Shown: piece after piece, positions 24,373 to 56,042 of the stretch
How the letters are laid out: the number at the start of each line of letters is the position of its first letter
Numbering within the stretch: the stretch's first letter is position 1
Source: Flaccisagitta enflata
Lineage: Eukaryota > Chaetognatha > Sagittoidea > Aphragmophora
Direction: 5' to 3'
DNA length: 64,000 nt
Assembly: GCA_965153355.1 (NCBI GenBank)
Contig: OZ231127.1
Coordinates: 34,348,001-34,412,000 of the forward strand
Made by a program: the position numbers and the translations under genes
Notes under the pieces: generated by a model
Databases searched by the model: none
What the model saw: only the letters and a program-made list of their open reading frames with translations
Told to the model about the DNA's origin: nothing

Positions 24373-24487
24373 TTTAGATGCGTCCTCGTATCTTTATAAT
24401 AGGCCATGTCCATCCGTCCATTTGTCGGTTGGTTGGTTACGCATTTTTCAATATTGCGAAATCCCTAGTAATTTTGATAGAAAAGTG

Positions 24488-24840
<353 letters not shown>

Positions 24841-25176
24841 TGTAATCATACATAAATAGTAAGACCATGTTTAGTAGCACAATTTTAAGTTCGACCATAT
24901 GAAGTAAGACCATAGAAGGTAAGACCATATACAGCAGGACGATGTAATTAGAACATGATATTCAAGACCGGACGCATCATTGGCCTGTTGGGCATTGTTT
25001 CGTCTATTTTTTCTTCCTTGTGTAGTTTCTCTCGACAGTTGAACCCATGTCAGACGCCTCATCGTCTTTCCCATCACCGCTCTTCTTTTTTTGTTTTTTG
25101 TTTTTATCTTTTTCTCAGTTTCCTTTTCTTTTTTGCTTTTTAACATTTTGCGTCCCCTCCATTATTCTTCCTGCCA

Positions 25177-25618
<442 letters not shown>

Positions 25619-25671
25619 CGGTCCGTAGAAGATTGATTCTCATTGCATATTCCACATAATCCACATAAATA

Positions 25672-26436
25672 CAGGGTATACCGCGCCAACCGGGACAAAA
25701 GAAAACGACATATCATCTCTTCTGAAAATCATAGATTTTATCTGAAAACAGATTCTGATAGATCTTTTAAACCGATTTTATATCTTTAAGAAAAATGATG
25801 ACTGAAAAGTACACTGAAAGTACACAGATAAATTGAAAAATGCGTAAATTTATCAATTTTCATGTAATTGCTTCAAATAGTTTGTGATTATTGTGCTTTG
25901 ATTGTTAACCATTGCAATGAACACTGAATAGCAATACTTGGGTTTGTCTTACAGTGGAGGGGAATATATGTAGATTCTTAAAAAAAGCTTTAAAAACCGA
26001 TTTCAAGGGTCCTTATATCAAAATTCTTCATTGATTGGAAGAGAAGTAATCAAAAATCGAACTTTTTTGTCATAAAACTAGGTCAAATTTCCAAAAATGC
26101 TAAAACGTAGGCAAAATAAATGGTTATAAGAAACTCCATAAAATTATCTATCATTCAAGACCAATCTCAGCATTATAGCTCAATTCGTCTAAATTTGGCA
26201 AGGGAATGAAGATTTGTTGTGCAAACATCTAACTTGCAAATTTTTGCAAATCCAGAATTCACAATTTACATTTGACGTAGAACTGCGGCCAAAATATTGG
26301 TCTTACCAGAATAAAGTTTATAGATAACAAAATTGGTCCAAAAACTCTCTTTGGAACTGTTTTCAGAATTAGTCAATCATTTTCAGATGCAGAGATAAGT
26401 TGTTTTCTTTTGTCCCGGTAGGCGGGGTACTCCCTG
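25672..26436. mobile_element. Tc1/mariner-like MITE, 765 bp, TA target duplication
   Basis: It begins CAGGGTATACCGCGCC and ends GGCGGGGTACTCCCTG. The TIR extends about 38 bp (ACCGGGACAAAAGAAAAC inside) with a few mismatches. TA flanks both ends (25670-25671, 26437-26438). Non-coding. The GGGACAAA core also occurs in the TIR of the 7428-8029 element. Confidence 0.88.
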
Positions 26437-26809
26437 TACAGACCAACAATTAAATCAATCATCTAAACTATTTTGCTTGTTTACATTGACATTGCTTGAC
26501 GATGTAGGTTTTCTTTCTCTTGTTTGTTTCTTTATTTCTTTTCTTGCCTGTTTTATTATTTGGTTATTTTTTGTCACCATTGCAATGCATTGCCATGAAT
26601 GAACTAGTCTTCGGACTTACTAAGACTGGCGGGTAAAAAAGGGGGAAAAGGAGAAAAGGGTGGAAACATGAAACAAATGTTGTCCTTTTGCTCGAGGAAA
26701 AATCAATATTGATGTTTATAAACGTTCATCAAGTTGACTAGAACAAAAAAAATGAGAGACAATATAGTTGCTGAGTGTTGACAAGAACTGCGATGATAAA
26801 GAAAACTGA

Positions 26810-26812
<3 letters not shown>
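26437..26812. other. No recognisable feature
   Basis: AT-rich unique sequence; no gene. Confidence 0.4.

Positions 26813-26894
<82 letters not shown>
26813..26894. repeat. (GA)n microsatellite
   Basis: About 80 bp. Confidence 0.95.
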
Positions 26895-27339
26895 TAACAG
26901 AAATCCACTAAGAACTGATGTATTCTAAATAGATTCCTGAATTTGATTGTGAATTATAAATTACTTTATAAATTACATTTGACAGGGTAAAGAATGAGAG
27001 AGATGCAGACGGAAACAGAGATGGAGATTGGGACCTAACAAAGAGAGAAAACGTCTGGAAGTGTGAAAGAAAAAAGAAAAAAGCAAATCTATGGAAGCTT
27101 TCCAATATTTTTCCTTCCTCTCGAGAAGTGCTGATAGACAGGAACTCATTTTCTTTTAACTATATTTTCAGAAAATTTGGTTTGGTTCTCCGGTGTAGAT
27201 TCGTGAAATAATGGTTTTGTCAGAAATGTTTTTTCTTGAGGAGTAAATCGCGTCGTCACCAACCGCAGACACCCGGCTTTAGTTGTCACCCAGGCTAAAA
27301 ATAGGATACGTTGGCACTTGCAAATTTTTCCCATAACTG

Positions 27340-27780
27340 TATCTTAAAAAATGACCCATTTACCCATACAAATCTATAGAAACTAACTAAAATCTTAGAC
27401 CATTTTAAAGCCCTTTGAAAGTACTTTTATTTGGCGCCAATCTGGTGTTTCTATCTTTTTTCCTTTAGAAATGGCATTAGTTTGAATAAAAATGTTTGTA
27501 TGTAAAAAATGCATTTTAGCAAAACAGTGCTTCTCTTTGCGGAGGTCTAGCTTCTAAACCGCTTGAGATACAGACCTGGGATTGGTCTAGAATGAAAGAT
27601 TTTTTGAAAATCTTTAAAGCTGATTCAACTGAAATTATTTAACATAATTTTTTTTATCTTTTTTCTTAATATATAATGGCGTGTGTCTTTTTTTTTTCTT
27701 TTTGATTCGCAGAGTATAGGGCAGTATAGAGGGTTATATAGCCCAGGTTACAGAATCGCGTGCACGCGATTGAAAAAAAG
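27340..27780. mobile_element. Mariner-MITE-like body ending in a modular tail
   Basis: CTTAGACCATTTTAAAGCCC and TTTAGAAATGGCATTAG resemble the fold-back interiors of the 7428 and 17140 elements. The stretch ends with a hairpin AATCGCGTGCACGCGATTGAAAAA, a variant of the modular tail in which both arms changed together. Left end not found. Confidence 0.45.
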
Positions 27781-29211
<1,431 letters not shown>

Positions 29212-29329
29212 TATCTCACGCTGGTAGATAGATCAGCCTATGTGAAAGAGGGAGAGCGCATCTGATCAATTATTCAAGAACGCTTTTAACGTTCAAACGA
29301 TAGAGAATAGGTCGCGTGTAAATCGGTTG

Positions 29330-29960
29330 TGGAGGCGTCAGAGGCGGCGTTGGTGGAGGTGGTCTTACAAGTATCGGTGGCGGACGTGGCGGTTGAGATG
29401 GCGCTTCGACCGACGGCGGATGGAGGTGTTGGAGGTGGTGGCGGAGGCAGCGACGGCGGTGGCGGTGACGGAGGTGGCGCTACAACCAGCGTCGTCAAAT
29501 TGAGCTCCGCTTTACAACGGATCAAAAACAGATACATGAGCCGCTTTATAGACGAAATTGTTGTACACGGCCGCTTTTTGCCGGTAAAAGAGGGCCGAGG
29601 GGGTATATCCGCCATCTGGGTGTGGTGGGAAAGTTGGGTACACGTAGGAATGGGGATGGGTAGAGGAAGGGGAGGGAGAAGGGAGCATGGAGGGGGAGAG
29701 GTGGGGGTAAGGAGCACGGAGGGGGAGAGGAGGGGGAAGGGAGCATGGAGGGGGAGAGGAGGGGGAAGGGAGCAAGGAGGGGAAGGAGCACGGAGGGGAA
29801 GGAGCACGGAGGGGGAGAGGTGGGGGTAAGGAGCACGGAGGGGGAGAGGAGGGGGAAGGGAGCATGGAGGGGGAGAGGAGGGGGAAGGGAGCAAGGAGGG
29901 GAAGAGGAGGGGAAGGAGCACGGAGGGGAAGAGGAGGGGGAAAGGAGAAAGAAGGGGGTG
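29330..29960. repeat. GGT/GGC-rich tract and a purine-strand minisatellite
   Basis: 29330-29480 is rich in GGTGGCGG triplets. 29660-29960 repeats AGCACGGAGGGGGAGAGG-like units of roughly 30 bp, almost all purine on the + strand. The long Pro-rich minus frames follow from composition. Confidence 0.75.
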
Positions 29961-30329
29961 GGTTAAAGTCAGAGTGGAAGGCACGAGACCAGGCATGGAT
30001 AAATGGCGAACAGAAAAGAAAATTACAGGAAATGGTGAAAATAATAAAACTGATAACAAGGCCGAGAGATGTATCTACATGAATCATGACATCATAGTGT
30101 CACTGACACATGTTCGCATCTACCTAAGGACTTATGGGCACGCCTTCTTAAAGAAATGCAGAGACGAGTTTCATGACGTTGAAAAAAACGGCATCGATGA
30201 AATTGTTTTAAATATAAAAAAGATTGGTATTCATGGTAAAAAAAAAAGAATATAAAAAATGGCGAAAGATAAAGAGCGGTAGTTGATCATTCATTATTCT
30301 TTCTATCCATATATATAAATGCATTCATT

Positions 30330-30400
30330 GATGAATTAATGATGATAACTGATAACTGTCAGTTATTAACTGATAACTGTCAGTTATTAACTGATAAGGC
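30330..30400. repeat. Tandem palindromic 23-bp unit
   Basis: ATAACTGTCAGTTAT repeats within TAACTGATAACTGTCAGTTA about twice. Each unit is self-complementary. Confidence 0.7.
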
Positions 30401-31084
30401 CATCTGAGGAATGGCGGCGCGACCAAGATCTTGTCATGTGAGATTTAGTTTAGAAACGAGATTGCGTGCACATCTTTTTTCTTTTAACCATCCACAAATA
30501 GTCAAATACATATCTGCACAAGAGCGCCCATCCAAAGCTCCATTTTCTTGAAAAGTTCTCCATCTGCAGGAACAGCCCATAATTACTACAACATTGACAA
30601 GTTCCAATGTTCATCAGCATGAGACATGATCTTGGAAGGGCCACACCGTTTGGTGATAAAACAAAGATAACTTGAAAATTCCTCAAAACCGAACAAGGCA
30701 ACGACCGAAAGAATTGTTTTGATAAAGCGACCGCGCGAGAGACAGATGAAATAGTGTTCTTGAAAAACAAAGAGTCGTATTGCAAACGTGGAATTTGTGA
30801 CATCCGTACATGTGACAGGTCGTGTCATACACACATCGTATTACCACCTTTTTCAAACATGGCCTCAGTTGTTAATGGGCAGAGGTTGTGTCATAGAAAG
30901 CAAAGGGAGATGCAGAAAGAAAAAGAAAGACTAACGGACCTATCAACGGACCATTTAACTGGCGAAGAAACCTTTAAAGATTCGCCTGAGAAAAAAAAAA
31001 CACATCCGCGTGTCAGAGCTTGTCAGCATCAAGTCGCTGGCTGACGTGCTGTCGAGGTAACCGTTTGAATTAAAGCCATAAAAA

Positions 31085-31086
31085 GT

Positions 31087-31178
<92 letters not shown>

Positions 31179-31182
31179 TCCT
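31085..31182. repeat. (TTTC)n microsatellite and a 23-bp duplication
   Basis: About 95 bp of TTTC. Immediately after, CTACACAATAGAATAGAAAC is repeated twice in tandem (about 31189-31236). Confidence 0.93.
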
Positions 31183-31733
31183 TTTGACTTCTACACAATA
31201 GAATAGAAACATTCTACACAATAGAATAGAAACATTTTGAGGCATTTTAAATAGAAATGAAATGAAAATGAAATGAAATGAAAATGAATATATTCTCCGA
31301 ACATGTGTGGGGGAAATGACGATTTACAATAAACCTTATCGGAAGGATTACAAATAAGCCATGGGTCCAAAGCAGTAATAAGACACAGTATACAATGATA
31401 TGCAAATGAGAGAGTTATTTTCAATAATTGCATTCATTGAGCGCGATAATGGAAGCTAGAAAAGTATTTTGCTTCTCTAATCTCTAGATGTGATGGTAAA
31501 AAGGTCGATAGCGTTTTCGCTGATGATGGTGTTACGTTTTCTATGGCGGTTGTCTGTTGTGAAAACTTTTATAACGCGAGCAGAAATTTTGTTACAATGA
31601 GAAATTCACAACTATTTCGCTATCGACATCGTTTATTCTGATCAATTTTCCTTTTTTCTTTTTTTTTTATTACAGGATTCAGAGAATCAAAGATCCGGAA
31701 TAACATCCACCACCTCAATCCAACTAAATTAAA

Positions 31734-48294
<16,561 letters not shown>

Positions 48295-50890
48295 TCTTAT
48301 TTTATCATATCTCTTTATTTCATATTGATCAATTTTCTATGAATGCAAAAAAATCCATGTTTCACCACTAGTGTTGTTACGGTAGAATATCCCATTTCTT
48401 TTTGTTTGTTTTTTTTTGTCAGCAAGTAAAGTAATCTTTTTCTTGTAAGAACTTAGTGTGTTTTAAAAGCCACTTATCATGCAAATCAAACAGTAAAGTT
48501 GATTTTGAATAAAAGATACAGACTAAAGAATTAGTAGGGGGTAGTCACTGAGGGCTATTACGGTGCTTCAATCTCATAGACTGCACAAGCAAAGAGTATA
48601 ATAAGCATCAACCTCTCCATATTTTGCACATGAGCAGCGTTGATCTCATATCACTTTATTCATAGGCATTGAGTACCATATCTATCTAAAAAAAAATAGA
48701 AATATCTTCAGAGAAACTTAGAATGAATCAGATTTAGTTCATGTCAACAGACACGATAAAGAAATAATTGTAGTGGAAATGTGAACGGAAACAAAGTGTT
48801 CCTCTTTTTCTTCAAGTTACCATTCTTAAACCATTTGTCGTAAATCTTGTAAACTCCTATCAGTAAGATTTTTTTGTGCTTTCTCTCATCATGATCAAGT
48901 GATAGCATTCTCTTTCATATTTTCTGAATTGTCGGAAGAAACCGTTTGAAAAAAAAACTTTGACACTGGCAAAATAATTGAGAAGGAATTCATAATACCT
49001 TTTATTCTCTTAGGGATCACTTTAGTGTTTGATTTACAAAGTTGCTGAAGAGTCTAAAAAGATCATTTCAGAAAAATTGAATGATAAGTTATACGAGTAT
49101 TTTAGCAAAGAACAAATCCACAACTTCCGTCATTATAACCCATCATGGATTGTTATTGTTGTTCTTCAATATCATTCATCGTCTTTCCGTTGAGAATTGA
49201 ATGCGTGTTATGGCTTTCTTGTTTGTTAGTTGATATATCTAAAGAAAAAAAATATCGTTTTTCCTTCACATGTTTATCTCTAAGCATCGTGTCGGGATCA
49301 TCCTCTCTTTGTAACATCTGGGTTAGGGAGGTATGATATTAAGATCAGATGTTAAGTATCATTTGTCATTTACCAAACCATTCTGTACACTCTCTCTTTT
49401 TGATGAAATGAAAAAAAGAATCTGGCATCACACACTGCCAACAGATGCAACATCATAGAAAGAAATAATCAGAAATCTTTGTGAAACAGTCAATTCCACA
49501 GCGGTCAAAATCATTAGATGTGAACACCAGGACAATATATTCATGAATCGGGAAATGGTTGCTGTCTTTAGTTATCCTACAATTCCATTGACAACTTGGA
49601 AGATAAAAAAAAAAAAGATTCACACAGTATTCCATCTTATGACACATTGTAAGTACCCAAACCAAAAGCAACATCGAAATGACACTGAAAGAATTATTGA
49701 AAGATTTGCAGCCATAATTCCAGCAAACTGATTCTGAATGTATTGTTGTCTTAAGAGAGAGATAGTCAAATCCTATCATGACACTCTATGGGAGGACTTT
49801 ATACAGGGTAAATGTGCCTTTGATAGTTTCTTCCTAAGGTTCAGGAGATCTTTGCATACTCAGTGTATCACTGTGCACCATATAGTTCTTGGATATTGCA
49901 TAAAACAGCTAACCTCACTAAAAATTTAGTTTTCAATAAAAAAAATATGTTATTCTTCTATTTGTTACTTATGACGTTTTTCTTAGCATATTGATATATT
50001 CATAGTTTCTTTTTTATAAATTTCACTAAAACTACAATCTTCTTTTTTCATTCATGGCTTTTTCTACTATGCATATTTATTTTTGAATTTGATGAAATCG
50101 AAATGAGTGTAACAATTTGATAAGAAATACAGATTCATAAACAAGTTGGTTTGGCTCAGTATCAAATCATTTACTAACCAACGAATCTTCAAACATCTTT
50201 GGTGAAACCTTATTTATGATTCAGATCCTTCCTTTATAAACTCTAATAATAAAAAAAAAATCGAATCTGATGTTACTTATTGGAATCTCTACATGCTTCA
50301 GAGATGCACATATATGATCGGTTGTTCATTATTAATCAGGTCTTTATTGTGTGCGCTAATTTTTGTATCTGACATTAACTACTGATTTTAATGTCTATTA
50401 ATCTTGTTCATGCGTTCTTTGTTACGGTATCATGTTGATTATAACAAACTTTTGCGTGGACGCTATACACTATCGTTTCTCTTAGCCAATGTTTTATTTG
50501 TGAGTTATGGTCAAGTTATTTTGTTGCACAATTTGTTCAAGAATGGATTCTACTAACAAGATATATATAAAAAAAAGAAAACCTAAAAAAACAAACAACT
50601 AACTTGTTGTCAGTCTGTATGAAGTACAATACCAGATATTAACTTCATTATTCATATAACCATGCAGAGCTCGTATTGTAAGCCAATGTCATACATATAT
50701 TGTTGATTACAGCAGCATTGGAAAAGTGTGTATATAACAATTTTCTTTTCATACTCAAATCAGTTAGCATTAATCGACCAAATTCGATATGTATGTGTCT
50801 GGTCCGTAAAACCTTCTTCAGCATCATTGAAGTAAGACTACGTTCAAATGCAGAGAAAGTTTACTGACAAGTACTAGCGTGATTGCCCGT
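48295..50890 (+). other. Probable long complexin 3' UTR and downstream AT-rich DNA
   Basis: About 2.6 kb lacks microsatellites and modular elements, in contrast to everything around it. AATAAA signals occur at 48508-48513, 49935-49940 and 50248-50253. The first would give a roughly 240-nt 3' UTR; the others longer ones. Which is used cannot be told. The short frames here are not supported as genes. Confidence 0.5.
48508..48513 (+). terminator. Candidate complexin poly(A) signal
   Basis: Canonical AATAAA, 214 nt after the complexin stop codon, in an AT-rich context. Confidence 0.5.
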
Positions 50891-50920
50891 GAATAACAAT
50901 GGCAAAATGAACTAGTCATC

Positions 50921-51432
50921 CAAGGATCGCACATGGTCAGCGGTACCCGATGCCCTGCTTGGAGTGATCAGCTGAAAGAGTGAGGTGAGAGCAGGGCAGC
51001 GGCCCCAAGGGGCCGATGTCCTGTAGGACACAGGGGTGAATTTCCAGACGTCCTGAGGGGCCACATTTGAAGGCATTTGATTCCTTGGAGCAGGGGGTTA
51101 AAGGGGCTGATTTTGGGCCTGAGAGCTCATTTTGGACCTCAGAGGGTTGATTTCTGATTTGAAAGGGTTAATTTTTGATCTGAGAGGGCTGATCAGTGGC
51201 CTGAGAGGGCTAATTTGAGGTGTGAGAGGGCTGATTTGGGGCTTGAAAGGGCTGATTTGGGGCCCAAGAGGGCTGATTTGAGGCCTGAGAGGGCTTATTT
51301 GAGGTCCAAGAGGGGTCTGAGTAGCCTCGGGGGGGGGATGTACGGACGGACGGACGGACGTACGGACGTCTGGAAATTCACCCCTGTGTCCTACAGGACA
51401 TCGGCCCTTTGGGGCCGCTGCCCAAAAAGCGA
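50921..51432. mobile_element. Type B fold-back module
   Basis: It starts with the recurrent segment GGTCAGCGGTACCCGATGCC. Left end GGGCAGCGGCCCCAAGGGGC to TGAATTTCCAGACG (about 50993-51050) is inverted at about 51367-51423 (GTCTGGAAATTCACCC to GGGGCCGCTGCCC). Inside is a 21-bp GCCTGAGAGGGCTGATTTGG array and a short GGACGGACGGACG array. Confidence 0.82.
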
Positions 51433-51955
51433 ACAACTTGTTTGTCAATGTTTCACATCCAAGCAATGAGAAAAACATTGCAAAATCCATGACCATTTTG
51501 AAGATCTGCGAAAGATCTTTTAAGTGAGACCTTGCTGGATGTTCTAGTTCTATCCGTTTAGAAATGGCATTAGAATGAAGACAGGTGGTCAAGAATTTGG
51601 AAATTCACTACACCATTTTCATGGGTTATCTTTATTCTAGCATAAGAATTAAACGCACTGAGTTATTAATTCGTTCTTGGCGCCATTTTAAAGAAAATTT
51701 GAAGCTCTTTAATTTGCTCATGGATAACGAGTAGCTTCGATGGTAATCCGATGAATTCGCCTCGAATCCTTCGCCTCGGAATTCAGAGCCTAGATTCCAC
51801 CACCTCGGAATCCAGCACCACACCGATCCCACCGCAGAAACAGAAAGACTAAATTTGTCATTGAAAAAGAATTGAAATTAGCACTTTTTTCAATCAGCGA
51901 TTTTTTTCTTCATATTGAAAGAACTACATATTCATCGCAAGAATAGCAGTTTTTG
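51433..51955. mobile_element. Mariner-MITE-like fragment
   Basis: TGTTTCACATCCAAGCAATG, CATGACCATTTTGAAGATCT and GACCTTGCTGGATGTTCTAG match the interior of the 17140-18126 element. No TIRs are present, so it is a decayed fragment. Confidence 0.6.
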
Positions 51956-51960
51956 GCACA

Positions 51961-52101
51961 AACAAGGCCGGAAACACGGCTACCTTAGTCGCGTGCGGGT
52001 GGACAGGGGCGGCGAAAAAAAGCAAAGCGTGACGGACGGCCCGACGGACCGACAGACAGACGGACAGAGAGGGTTGTAGAGTCGCGTACACGCGACTAAA
52101 A
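51961..52101 (+). mobile_element. Modular element, type A, short
   Basis: 141 bp: AACAAGGCCGGAAACACGGC, head AGTCGCGTGCGGG, GTGGACAGGGGC, AAAGCGTGACGGACGGCCC array, GGTTGTAGAG, hairpin with CACGCGACTAAAA. Confidence 0.82.
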
Positions 52102-52289
52102 TTTCTTCAAATTTTCAGTAAATATGGCTAACATGTGACGGTTTTGTTATGCAAAACCCTGGATATGAGTACTAAAAAATTTTGGTGACAGTACAAAACT
52201 GAAAGAATGGCCTTTTTTGAAGCCAAAAACATGATTGTTTAGCTATATTTTGTTGATTTTGAACAAATATTGAAGCGCATTTCTTTTAA

Positions 52290-52950
52290 CTCTTACAGAA
52301 ACAGATAGAGGAAGTCTTCCTAAAGACGAAACCAGTGGCCATTAGGACCAAGTATTCGATACAGCATTCAGATGTTTTCCCCATGGCGTGAGAAAAGATA
52401 TCTTTTTTGCTCCAAGTACAGCACTGGCAGAGTTTCATGCTAGACCCTAGCTAAACCTACCAAACAAAATAGTCGCAAAAGCGTTAGATGGTCAGTGGTA
52501 CCCGTTGCCCCTATGTGAGTATATGTGGGTATGAGGTGGTTAGAGGGGCAGCGACCCCAAAGGGGCCGATGACCTATGCTTAGTAAGTTTCTGGGATTTA
52601 GGCTGGGTTTTGGGCCCCAAGGCTGGAATTTTGGCCTTTAGGCTGGGATCTGGGCCTCAAAGCTATGTTTTGGGCTTCAAGGCAAGGTTTTGGGCCACAA
52701 GGCTAGGATTTGAGCCTCAAGGTTGGATTTTGGGCCCCAAGGCTATGATTTGGGCCTCAAGGCTGGGATTTGAGCCTCAAGGCTAGGATTTGGGCCTCAA
52801 GGCCCTTTTATCTTACAGAAACAGATAGAGGAAGTCTTCCTAAGGCCAGGGCCGGACGGACGATACAGATGGAGATGAGAAGGAGAAAAGATATTTCTCC
52901 ATGTGTGGCAGAGTCATCTAGACCCTAGCTAAACCTACCAAACAAAGAAA
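52290..52950. repeat. Type B-like array bracketed by a duplicated flank
   Basis: CTTACAGAAACAGATAGAGG (about 52297) recurs at about 52813, and CTAGACCCTAGCTAAACCTA (about 52442) recurs at about 52918. Between the copies lie GGTCAGTGGTACCCG, GGGGCAGCGACCCCAAAGG and a 20-21-bp GGCTGGGATTTGGGCCTCAA array (52590-52805). Confidence 0.65.
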
Positions 52951-53122
52951 CCGGATAAGTATTTCGTGGCGTTGGGGGTAGGAGGGGGGAGGATGGAAAA
53001 GTGAGAGAACAAGAATCTATTGCAAGCAACAAAAGGTCAACGTGTTTTGGGTCACCATCCCTACATGTAGGTACCAAAAAGCATTTACAAACTCGCTGAT
53101 TCAGTAGAGAGAGAAATATCAT

Positions 53123-53580
53123 GGAAGGACGGCCAAGTTCAGAGGCTTGTCAAAAACTAACAGAAGAAAGTTTACTAACTACTGTTCTAACTACTGTGCA
53201 TGACATGAAATAGGTCATTTAGAATATTCTACGAAGTAAGAAATGAATCTACACGCAATTCAAACAGATGATTCAGAAGCACAGTTCACTTCTTGATGGT
53301 CATGTCGAATCGGGCTAACGTTATAAGCATGTCACCTTTCTCACTTATTTTGCTCATGAATAAAAAGCGAAGAATCGTAAGGCTCTGAAAAATCACAACA
53401 ATACAAAAAACATGTCAATGCCTAAAGAAAATTAAAGATAAGGTGAAATTACAAATTATGCCAACATTTATGGACAGATATATATCTATCAACAAGCACA
53501 TATTTCGATGTTACCCCCATTCAATCGAGAATCATCTCACATGCGCTCTCGCAAAGGTTCGATCCATACTCGATCTCTCC
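53123..53580. other. No recognisable feature
   Basis: AT-rich sequence upstream of the reverse-transcriptase frame, probably the host side of the truncated element's 5' junction. A stop (TAA at 53582-53584) precedes the frame. Confidence 0.4.
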
Positions 53581-53584
53581 ATAA

Positions 53585-56042
53585 AACCCGAGCCTTTCCA
53601 AAGTGATCATCCAAACCCTCCAAAATGGAAAGTCGCCTGGTTCAGACGGCTTTCCTGCTGAATTTTGGAAGGTGTTCTGGGGTGACGTGTGCGACTTGTT
53701 CAAAATGGTGGTGGATCATATCTACAGCAGTGGTCAGCTGACTAAGTCTATGGCTGGGGCTATAATAAGGTTGCTCTATAAAAAGGGTGACCGTTTGGAT
53801 GTTCGAAATTACCGGCCCATATCCTTAGTCAATGCTGATTATAAGATTATCAGCAAAACTATCGCGAGACGCATGGCAGCTGTTTTGCCTGAACTGATAC
53901 ATGAGGATCAAACCTGTGTGCCTGGGCGTCACATCGGCGACAACATCCACATATTGAGGGATGTTGTCGAGTATTGTGACGGCACTGGCACCGAAGGTGC
54001 TGTGCTGTTTCTTGATCAGGAAAAGTGCTTTGACCGGGTGGAACATGGGTTTATGCTCCGGGTTATGGCTAAAATGGGATATGGGGATGATTTTATCAAA
54101 TGGGTTAGGATCTTTTATAGTGGGGTCTACAGCAGGGTCCTGGTTAATGGGGAGATGAGTGATTTGGTACAAATTGGGAGGGGAAACCGGCAGGGGGATT
54201 CTCCGTCCAGCCACATTTATGTTATGGTGGCCGAGGTTATGGCAAGTCAGATAAGGAGGAACTCCAACATCAGAGGGATTACAGTTGCAGGGACGGAGAA
54301 GAAGGTAGGTGGGTATGCCGATGACACGCAAGTTTTCGTGTCAACGGTGGGGTCAATGGGTGCCCTCTTGAGCGAGGTACGTCTCTTTGAGCGTGCTTCG
54401 GGGTCCAGATTGAATCAGCAGAAGACAGAGGGGTTATGGCTAGGTAGGTGGAGAGGCAGAGGAGACAAACCTTATGGCTTCACCTGGAAAAGCACTCGCA
54501 TTAAAGTGCTGGGGGTATGGATTGGGGACCCTACTGCTGCGGCTGCGAATTTTGAGGAGCATTATGTTTCCATCTTGGCCAAATTAAGGGCTTGGCGTTG
54601 TCGTCCACTGTCCGAGCTTGGCAAGGTCAAGGTGGCGAACATGTTTCTCTATTCAAGGCTGTGGTATAGGACCGCAATCTTTCCCCCCTTGCCTGATATT
54701 GCCGGCGCCGTAGGGTACCAGGAGGTAGAAAGACAGGTGGCGGCTTGGGTCTTTAGAGGTAGACCGGAGGTGTCGGCAGCAAGGCTAAGGGACTCATACG
54801 GCTTAGGAGGTGCCCAACTGGCGGACATTAGGGACAAGGTGAGGGCCCAGAGAGTAGCATGGCTGGCCAAACTCCTGGCAATGCCATGGGATTCCTTTCC
54901 CAGGCTATTGGCAGGAGAATTGATTGGCTGTCATGCTGCTGGCTACCGTGGGCTAGAGGTCCTCCAGGCAGACTTGGGACAGCTGAAGCTGCGCTCAAGA
55001 GCTGCAGGGAGTACCATGGCCCCTGGTGGTTTTTACTGGGAGGCAATAAAAGCTTGGTCCATGCTAACCGTTAGGGCACAAGGTGGGTTGGGTAAGCTAG
55101 GACATGACCATATCTTTCATAACCACATGATAACCGATGAGGCAGGCCTCCCTCTAACACCCAAACCCTGGATGACCCGCAAGGGCATCCTAAGAGTGGG
55201 GACAGCGCAGAGTCTTTCAGGCCTGGGACTTACAAGAGAGCAATGGTTTGAACTGGTGTACCTCAGACAAAGAATCCCCCCTGTCCCTCTGAGTGACCGA
55301 CCCCACTACATTCTGTCAGGTCCAGCTGGTGATAAAGATGTGAGGTTGGCCTCTTTCAAAGAGCTCTACCTCAGCTTTAGAGCCAAGGTGGACAATCCTA
55401 GACATTTTGAAGAAAGTGGGAGCAGGCACTAGGAGTGACAGTAACATGGACGGATATTTGGAAGAGAGTACACGAGTCAAATTGTTCTTTCAAAGTGAGA
55501 TCCCAAGTCTGGAGGCAACTTAACCTGAATTTTTGGACTGCATACATGGACTATGCCTATATTGCCAGAGGGGATGGGACTTGTTCATTGTGTGGGCAAT
55601 GGGCCAGGAGGAGGTGGCACGTGGTCACGGAGTGTGCGATAGTTAAGGAGTTGTGGAGAAAGCTAGGTGTAGAGATAGAGGCGCTGGGAGGAGAGGGAAC
55701 GGTGGAAGTGGTAGAAATGGCCCTGGGCAGGGAGGAAAGGATAGGGGGACTGTCTTACGTAACAGACTGGGTTTTACCCTCCGATCAGCGGTGATGTCCC
55801 TTAGGGCTGTGAGAGCAGGAGACTTTGGAGAAACTGTGGATCGGATCTGGTCCCACTTTCTCCATAGTCTCAAGAAGGAGTTGGTGGAAGAGTGGTACAC
55901 AGCGAGACTCGAGGGAAGTGTGGCATTATTCGAGTCTCGCGTCCTGGTGGCCGGCTTGCTGGGTCGGTTGGAGGGGGGCACCGTTATATGGTGTGGATTA
56001 GCAGAGGGGGTGGGATATCGGTATTGGGATCTTTTTGATTGA
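53585..56042 (+). pseudogene. Non-LTR retrotransposon ORF2, reverse transcriptase (L1/Tx1-like), 5'-truncated
   Basis: A 609-codon frame opens just upstream of 53603 and stops at 55432. Counting codon 53603 as 1, it carries KSPGSDG (10-16), NYRPISL (69-75), motif A FLDQEKCFDRV with D138, NRQGDSP (195-201) and the catalytic YADD (238-241). The NRQGDSPSS block deviates from the usual RQGxPLSP. The reading then shifts frame near 55410 and again near 55760. Beyond the first shift is a C-terminal CX2CX8HX4C zinc motif (55582-55635), usual for L1/Tx1 ORF2 proteins. The endonuclease half is missing, so this is a 5'-truncated copy, normal for target-primed reverse transcription. Confidence 0.85.

Noticed and set aside
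53443-53661. Separate 72-codon frame overlapping the start of the RT region
   Set aside because: The RT motif KSPGSDG is in a different frame; this frame has no recognisable content.
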